Assembly (NCBI RefSeq): GCF_020526085.1
Contig: NZ_CP084874.1
Coordinates: forward strand, 4,216,001-4,280,000
DNA from: Klebsiella africana
GTDB lineage: Bacteria > Pseudomonadota > Gammaproteobacteria > Enterobacterales > Enterobacteriaceae
Direction: 5' to 3'
DNA length: 64,000 nt
Shown: one piece after another, positions 63,409-64,000 of the stretch
Layout of the letters: each line of letters opens with the position of its first letter
Position numbering within the stretch: position 1 is the first letter of the stretch
Notes under the pieces: model-generated
Seen by the model: only the letters and a program-made list of their open reading frames with translations
The model's database searches: none
Told to the model about the DNA's origin: nothing
Position numbers and translations under genes: made by a program

Positions 63409-64000
63409 GATTAACGCTTCTCCCCAGGCCATGCTGATCGTGCGCCTCGCCGCTGCGCAGGCGCCGCTGCACTGGCAACTCTTTGCCCCCGGCGAGCCGC
63501 ACCACGAGGCCAGCGGCCGGTGGCCGGCTGACGACGCCAGCCCTTTCCCGGCGCTGGCGGCGCACTACCCCGCCTGGGTGCTAATCCCGGCCAGCGACTG
63601 CGCGTTTCACTCGCTCACCCTGCCGGCGGGCTTGCGTAAACCGCCGCTGCAGGTGGCCCCGTTTCTGCTGGAAGAGCAACTGGCCGACGATGTCGAAGCC
63701 ACTCATTTTGCTCTGCTCCACCGCCAGCAGGCCCAGTGTGAGATCGTCGCCGTACAGCGGCAAAAAATGCACGACTGGCTGGCCCGCTGCGAGTCGCTCT
63801 CCTTAAGGCCCCTGGCGTTGACGCCCGACGTGCTGGCCCTGCCCTGGCATCCACCGGCGTGGAGCGCGGTGCAGGTAGACGAGCAGTGGCTGATCCGCCA
63901 CCAGCCGTGGAGCGGCATGGCGGCGGAAAGCCCCTGGCTGGCGGAGCTGCTGCAGAGCGAGGCGGAAGAGCACGTCATCGACAGCTATTCGCCGCCGCCC
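63401..64000 (+). CDS. pulL: Type II secretion protein PulL (GspL), 3' end cut off
   Basis: Inner-membrane protein that recruits the PulE ATPase. Only the first 200 codons, beginning MNKINASPQAMLIVRLAAA, are in the window. They correspond to the cytoplasmic actin-like domain (VLIPASDCAFHSLTLPAG, VAPFLLEEQLADDVEATHFALL). The membrane segment and periplasmic ferredoxin-like domain should follow beyond the edge, then pulM, pulN and pulO. The ATG lies inside the end of pulK (ATGAATAA). Frame is open to the window end. Confidence 0.93.
   Translation, partial: MNKINASPQAMLIVRLAAAQAPLHWQLFAPGEPHHEASGRWPADDASPFPALAAHYPAWVLIPASDCAFHSLTLPAGLRKPPLQVAPFLLEEQLADDVEATHFALLHRQQAQCEIVAVQRQKMHDWLARCESLSLRPLALTPDVLALPWHPPAWSAVQVDEQWLIRHQPWSGMAAESPWLAELLQSEAEEHVIDSYSPPP

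Overview
The window is chromosomal DNA from an enterobacterium, almost certainly a member of the Klebsiella pneumoniae complex. The evidence is a high-G+C backbone whose proteins are near-identical in length and motif to E. coli K-12 homologues, followed directly after mrcB by the pul (pullulanase, type II secretion) locus typical of Klebsiella. Assignments rest on recognising protein families from memory and on motifs read in the translations; no database search was possible. I cannot separate K. pneumoniae from K. variicola or K. quasipneumoniae.

Bases 1-25,300 are a dense block read mostly on the minus strand: arfB (cut by the window edge), yaeQ, the small plus-strand pair yaeP-rof, tilS, yaeR, ldcC, accA, dnaE, rnhB, lpxB, lpxA, fabZ, lpxD, skp, bamA, rseP, cdsA, uppS, dxr, frr, pyrH, tsf and rpsB. 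In transcription order (right to left) this runs from translation (S2, EF-Ts, UMP kinase, ribosome recycling) through isoprenoid and carrier-lipid synthesis, phospholipid precursor, sigma-E signalling, outer-membrane assembly (BamA, Skp), lipid A synthesis with FabZ, and then RNase HII, the replicative polymerase and acetyl-CoA carboxylase. Many genes abut or overlap by a few bases, and several use GTG or TTG starts.

Bases 25,590-40,570 hold housekeeping genes on both strands: map, glnD, dapD, yaeH, cdaR, degP (with a clear sigma-E promoter), dgt, mtnN-btuF-yadS, erpA, clcA and hemL. Between the convergent hemL and fhuB lies a perfect-period array of three 87-bp palindromic (BIME/REP-like) units. 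Bases 40,876-46,801 are the ferrichrome operon fhuA-fhuC-fhuD-fhuB behind a Fur-type operator, followed by mrcB (PBP1b).

Bases 49,589-64,000 are the accessory part: pulS (pilotin), pulB, pulA (cell-surface pullulanase lipoprotein) and, diverging from pulA, the secretion operon pulC-D-E-F-G-H-I-J-K-L, which runs off the right edge. MalT-type boxes lie between pulA and pulC. The outstanding anomaly is pulF: it is frameshifted, and the sequence is exactly what a 14-bp deletion between two 9-bp direct repeats would leave. Restoring 14 bp gives a 404-codon gene, the usual family length. This strain's type II secretion system is therefore predicted to lack its inner-membrane platform protein although every other visible pul gene is open.

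No rRNA, tRNA, insertion sequence, prophage, CRISPR array or new multi-gene system was seen. The points worth following up are the pulF lesion, the 87-bp array, the variable-looking Gln-rich tail of PBP1b, and several structured intergenic regions.
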